From an uncultured Christensenellaceae bacterium (GTDB taxonomy: Bacteria; Bacillota_A; Clostridia; Christensenellales; UBA3700), in NCBI GenBank assembly GCA_944381335.1, contig CALWKT010000067.1:1-8616 (forward strand): DNA of 8,616 nt, in the 5' to 3' direction. The position numbers and the translations under genes are program-made. Each line of letters opens with the position of its first letter. The first letter of the stretch is position 1. Of the stretch, positions 7,372 to 8,616 are shown in pieces. The notes below the pieces were generated by a model. That model did no database searches, had not been told where the DNA came from, and was given only the letters and a program-made list of their open reading frames with translations.

Positions 7372-8499
7372 ATGGCAAAGAATTATTACGAGATCCTCGG
7401 CGTTGACAAGGACGCGGACGAAGAGACCATCAAAAAGGCGTACAGAAAGCTGGCGATGAAATATCACCCTGACAGATATTCCACCGCAAGCGAAGCCGAA
7501 AAGAAACAGGCCGAGGAAAAATTCAAAGAGATAAACGAAGCGCACGACGTGCTTTCAGACCCTCAGAAACGCAGCAACTACGACACCTACGGCAGTCCCG
7601 ACGGACCTCAGTTCGGCGGCGCGGGCGGAAGTTACGGCGGTTTCGGCGGAGACGGAGGCTTCGGCAGTTTTTCGGATATATTCAGCGAACTGTTCGGTTT
7701 CGGCAACAGAGGAGCGAATCCCAACGCGCCGAGGAACGGCGAAGATATTTCCGTAAGGCTCAACCTGACTTTTGAGGAAGCGTATTTCGGCGTTACCAAG
7801 CAGATACGCGTGATGCGCGACGAAGAATGTCCTGACTGTCACGGCACGGGCGCAAAAGACGCTTCGTCGGTGACGGTATGTCCTTACTGCAAGGGCACCG
7901 GCTATATCAGACGCGCGCAGAACTCTCCGTTCGGGCAGAGGATCGTCCAGAGCGTATGTCCGCATTGCGGAGGCAAAGGCAAGGTCGTTGCAGACAAGTG
8001 CAGGACATGCAAGGGCAACGGTTATCTGCGCAAAGAAGGCGTGGTGACCGTCAAGATCCCGGCAGGTGTGGACACCGGCATGAACGTCATCGTCCGCAAC
8101 GAGGGCAACTGCGGCAGGAACGGAGGCAGAAAGGGCAGCCTTGTGTTGGTCATCTACGTGCAGGAGCATCCGCGTTTCAAGCGTATGGGCAGCGACCTTT
8201 ACATGGAAATGCCCGTCAGCTTCTACAACGCCGCCGTGGGCTGCAAAGTCGAGATCGACACGCCCAAGGGCAAGACAGTCTGCACGATACCCGAAGCTAC
8301 GCAGTCGGGCACCAAGATACGCATCAAAGGCTACGGCATGAAAAAGAGCCAGAGAGAGGAATACGGCGACATGTACATCACGATACGCGTCGAAACTCCG
8401 AGGGGACTAAGCCGCAAACAACAGCAGGCGCTTCTCGAGTTTGAAAATTCGCTTTCCGAGACTCAGTACCCGCAGATAAGAAAATTCAAAAAAGACTGA
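7372..8499 (+). CDS. dnaJ: Co-chaperone DnaJ (type I Hsp40)
   Basis: The protein has 375 residues, the normal length. It delivers unfolded substrates to DnaK and stimulates its ATPase. The J domain spans about 1-74, with the essential HPD at 32-34. A Gly/Phe-rich linker follows (about 75-118). The zinc-binding domain has four intact CxxCxGxG repeats: C153-C156, C170-C173, C196-C199 and C210-C213. The C-terminal substrate-binding beta domains run from about 224 to the end, with the helix-rich tail [18 protein letters not shown]. After HPD, the stretch [19 protein letters not shown] is about five residues longer than in E. coli-like DnaJ. The ATG at 7372 is fixed by the N-terminus [11 protein letters not shown], but it has no clear Shine-Dalgarno (AAAAAGATT only). 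The gene lies 56 bp after dnaK, beyond a stable hairpin, so DnaJ is probably made at a lower level than DnaK. Confidence 0.98.
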   Translation: MAKNYYEILGVDKDADEETIKKAYRKLAMKYHPDRYSTASEAEKKQAEEKFKEINEAHDVLSDPQKRSNYDTYGSPDGPQFGGAGGSYGGFGGDGGFGSFSDIFSELFGFGNRGANPNAPRNGEDISVRLNLTFEEAYFGVTKQIRVMRDEECPDCHGTGAKDASSVTVCPYCKGTGYIRRAQNSPFGQRIVQSVCPHCGGKGKVVADKCRTCKGNGYLRKEGVVTVKIPAGVDTGMNVIVRNEGNCGRNGGRKGSLVLVIYVQEHPRFKRMGSDLYMEMPVSFYNAAVGCKVEIDTPKGKTVCTIPEATQSGTKIRIKGYGMKKSQREEYGDMYITIRVETPRGLSRKQQQALLEFENSLSETQYPQIRKFKKD

Positions 8500-8525
8500 A
8501 AATCTGAGACCGCTCCGCAATGATG

Positions 8526-8559
8526 TGCACCCCAAAAGTTAGACACTTTTGGAGGTGCA
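8526..8559 (+). promoter_or_regulatory. IS terminal hairpin that sequesters the transposase ribosome binding site
   Basis: TGCACC (8526-8531) pairs with GGTGCA (8554-8559), and CCAAAAG (8532-8538) pairs with CTTTTGG (8546-8552). This leaves one bulged A (8553) and a 7-nt loop. The Shine-Dalgarno GGAGG (8551-8555) lies inside the 3' arm, so an incoming transcript would hide it. Confidence 0.75.
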
Positions 8560-8565
8560 TATTTT

Positions 8566-8616
8566 ATGGCAAAAAAAGGGCAAAAGCAAAAGAAGTATAG
8601 CGCAGAGTTCAAGATA
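8566..8616 (+). CDS. IS3-family transposase OrfA, N-terminal fragment (cut by window edge)
   Basis: Only 17 residues are visible, MAKKGQKQKKYSAEFKI, and the frame is open to the window end. A basic start followed by Y-S-x-E-F-K is the typical beginning of the OrfA helix-turn-helix protein of IS3/IS150-type elements. OrfA binds the IS ends; in this family a -1 frameshift into the downstream orfB gives the full OrfAB transposase, but orfB is outside this window. GGAGG (8551-8555) lies 10 nt before the ATG. The gene points the same way as the heat-shock operon and is only 66 bp from the dnaJ stop. The family is identified from the N-terminus plus the adjacent terminal repeat; the exact subgroup is not settled. 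Confidence 0.82.
   Translation, partial: MAKKGQKQKKYSAEFKI

Larger units (their letters stand above)
8524..8616 (+). mobile_element. Left end of an IS3-family insertion sequence (cut by window edge)
   Basis: The sequence from about 8524 starts with TG, the usual terminus of IS3-family elements, and contains CCCCAAAAGTTAGACAC (8530-8546), like the terminal repeats of IS3/IS150-type elements. A small ORF with the start of an OrfA-type transposase subunit follows at 8566. The exact outer boundary is uncertain by a few bases because the right end and any target duplication lie outside the window. Confidence 0.85.

Noticed and set aside
7555..8169. 204-codon open frame antisense to dnaJ
   Set aside because: The sense strand encodes intact zinc-binding repeats in this interval, and the antisense translation shows no domain.

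Overview
The window looks like chromosomal DNA of a monoderm Bacillota, most likely a clostridium-like organism. This is inferred from several signals: the gene order hrcA-grpE-dnaK-dnaJ behind a CIRCE operator, a DnaK that lacks the extra nucleotide-binding-domain segment typical of Gram-negative DnaKs, AGGAGG-type ribosome binding sites, sigma-A-like promoters, and a lipoprotein with a C-terminal membrane anchor suited to a single-membrane envelope. The species cannot be named from the sequence.

Layout. Positions 1-493 (minus strand) hold a GNAT-family N-acetyltransferase that runs off the left edge. A 99-bp divergent spacer (494-592) carries two back-to-back promoters. Each has a perfect TATAAT that predicts a start of transcription at or within a base or two of its ATG, so both genes may be read from leaderless mRNAs. 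Positions 593-3589 encode a 998-residue surface lipoprotein with an enhancin/M60-like region that lacks the HExxH zinc motif. It is followed by F5/8C-like and jelly-roll-like modules and a C-terminal transmembrane helix, and the gene ends at a clear intrinsic terminator (3602-3625). The spacer to 3866 carries a 16-bp perfect palindrome of unknown function, a sigma-A promoter and a CIRCE operator.

Positions 3867-8499 form the class I heat-shock operon. HrcA represses the operon through CIRCE. DnaK, DnaJ and GrpE form the Hsp70 chaperone cycle: DnaJ delivers substrate and triggers ATP hydrolysis, and GrpE exchanges nucleotide. hrcA and grpE overlap by 8 bp, and dnaK follows grpE after 31 bp. 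An 11-bp hairpin with a GAGA loop lies between dnaK and dnaJ, and dnaJ has no obvious Shine-Dalgarno sequence.

From about 8524 the window enters the left end of an IS3-family insertion sequence, inserted co-directionally 24 bp after the dnaJ stop. Its terminal sequence folds into a hairpin that buries the transposase ribosome binding site. Most of the window is ordinary conserved housekeeping DNA. The parts worth a second look are the apparent dead-peptidase lipoprotein, the paired leaderless promoters, and the IS placed in the path of heat-shock read-through.
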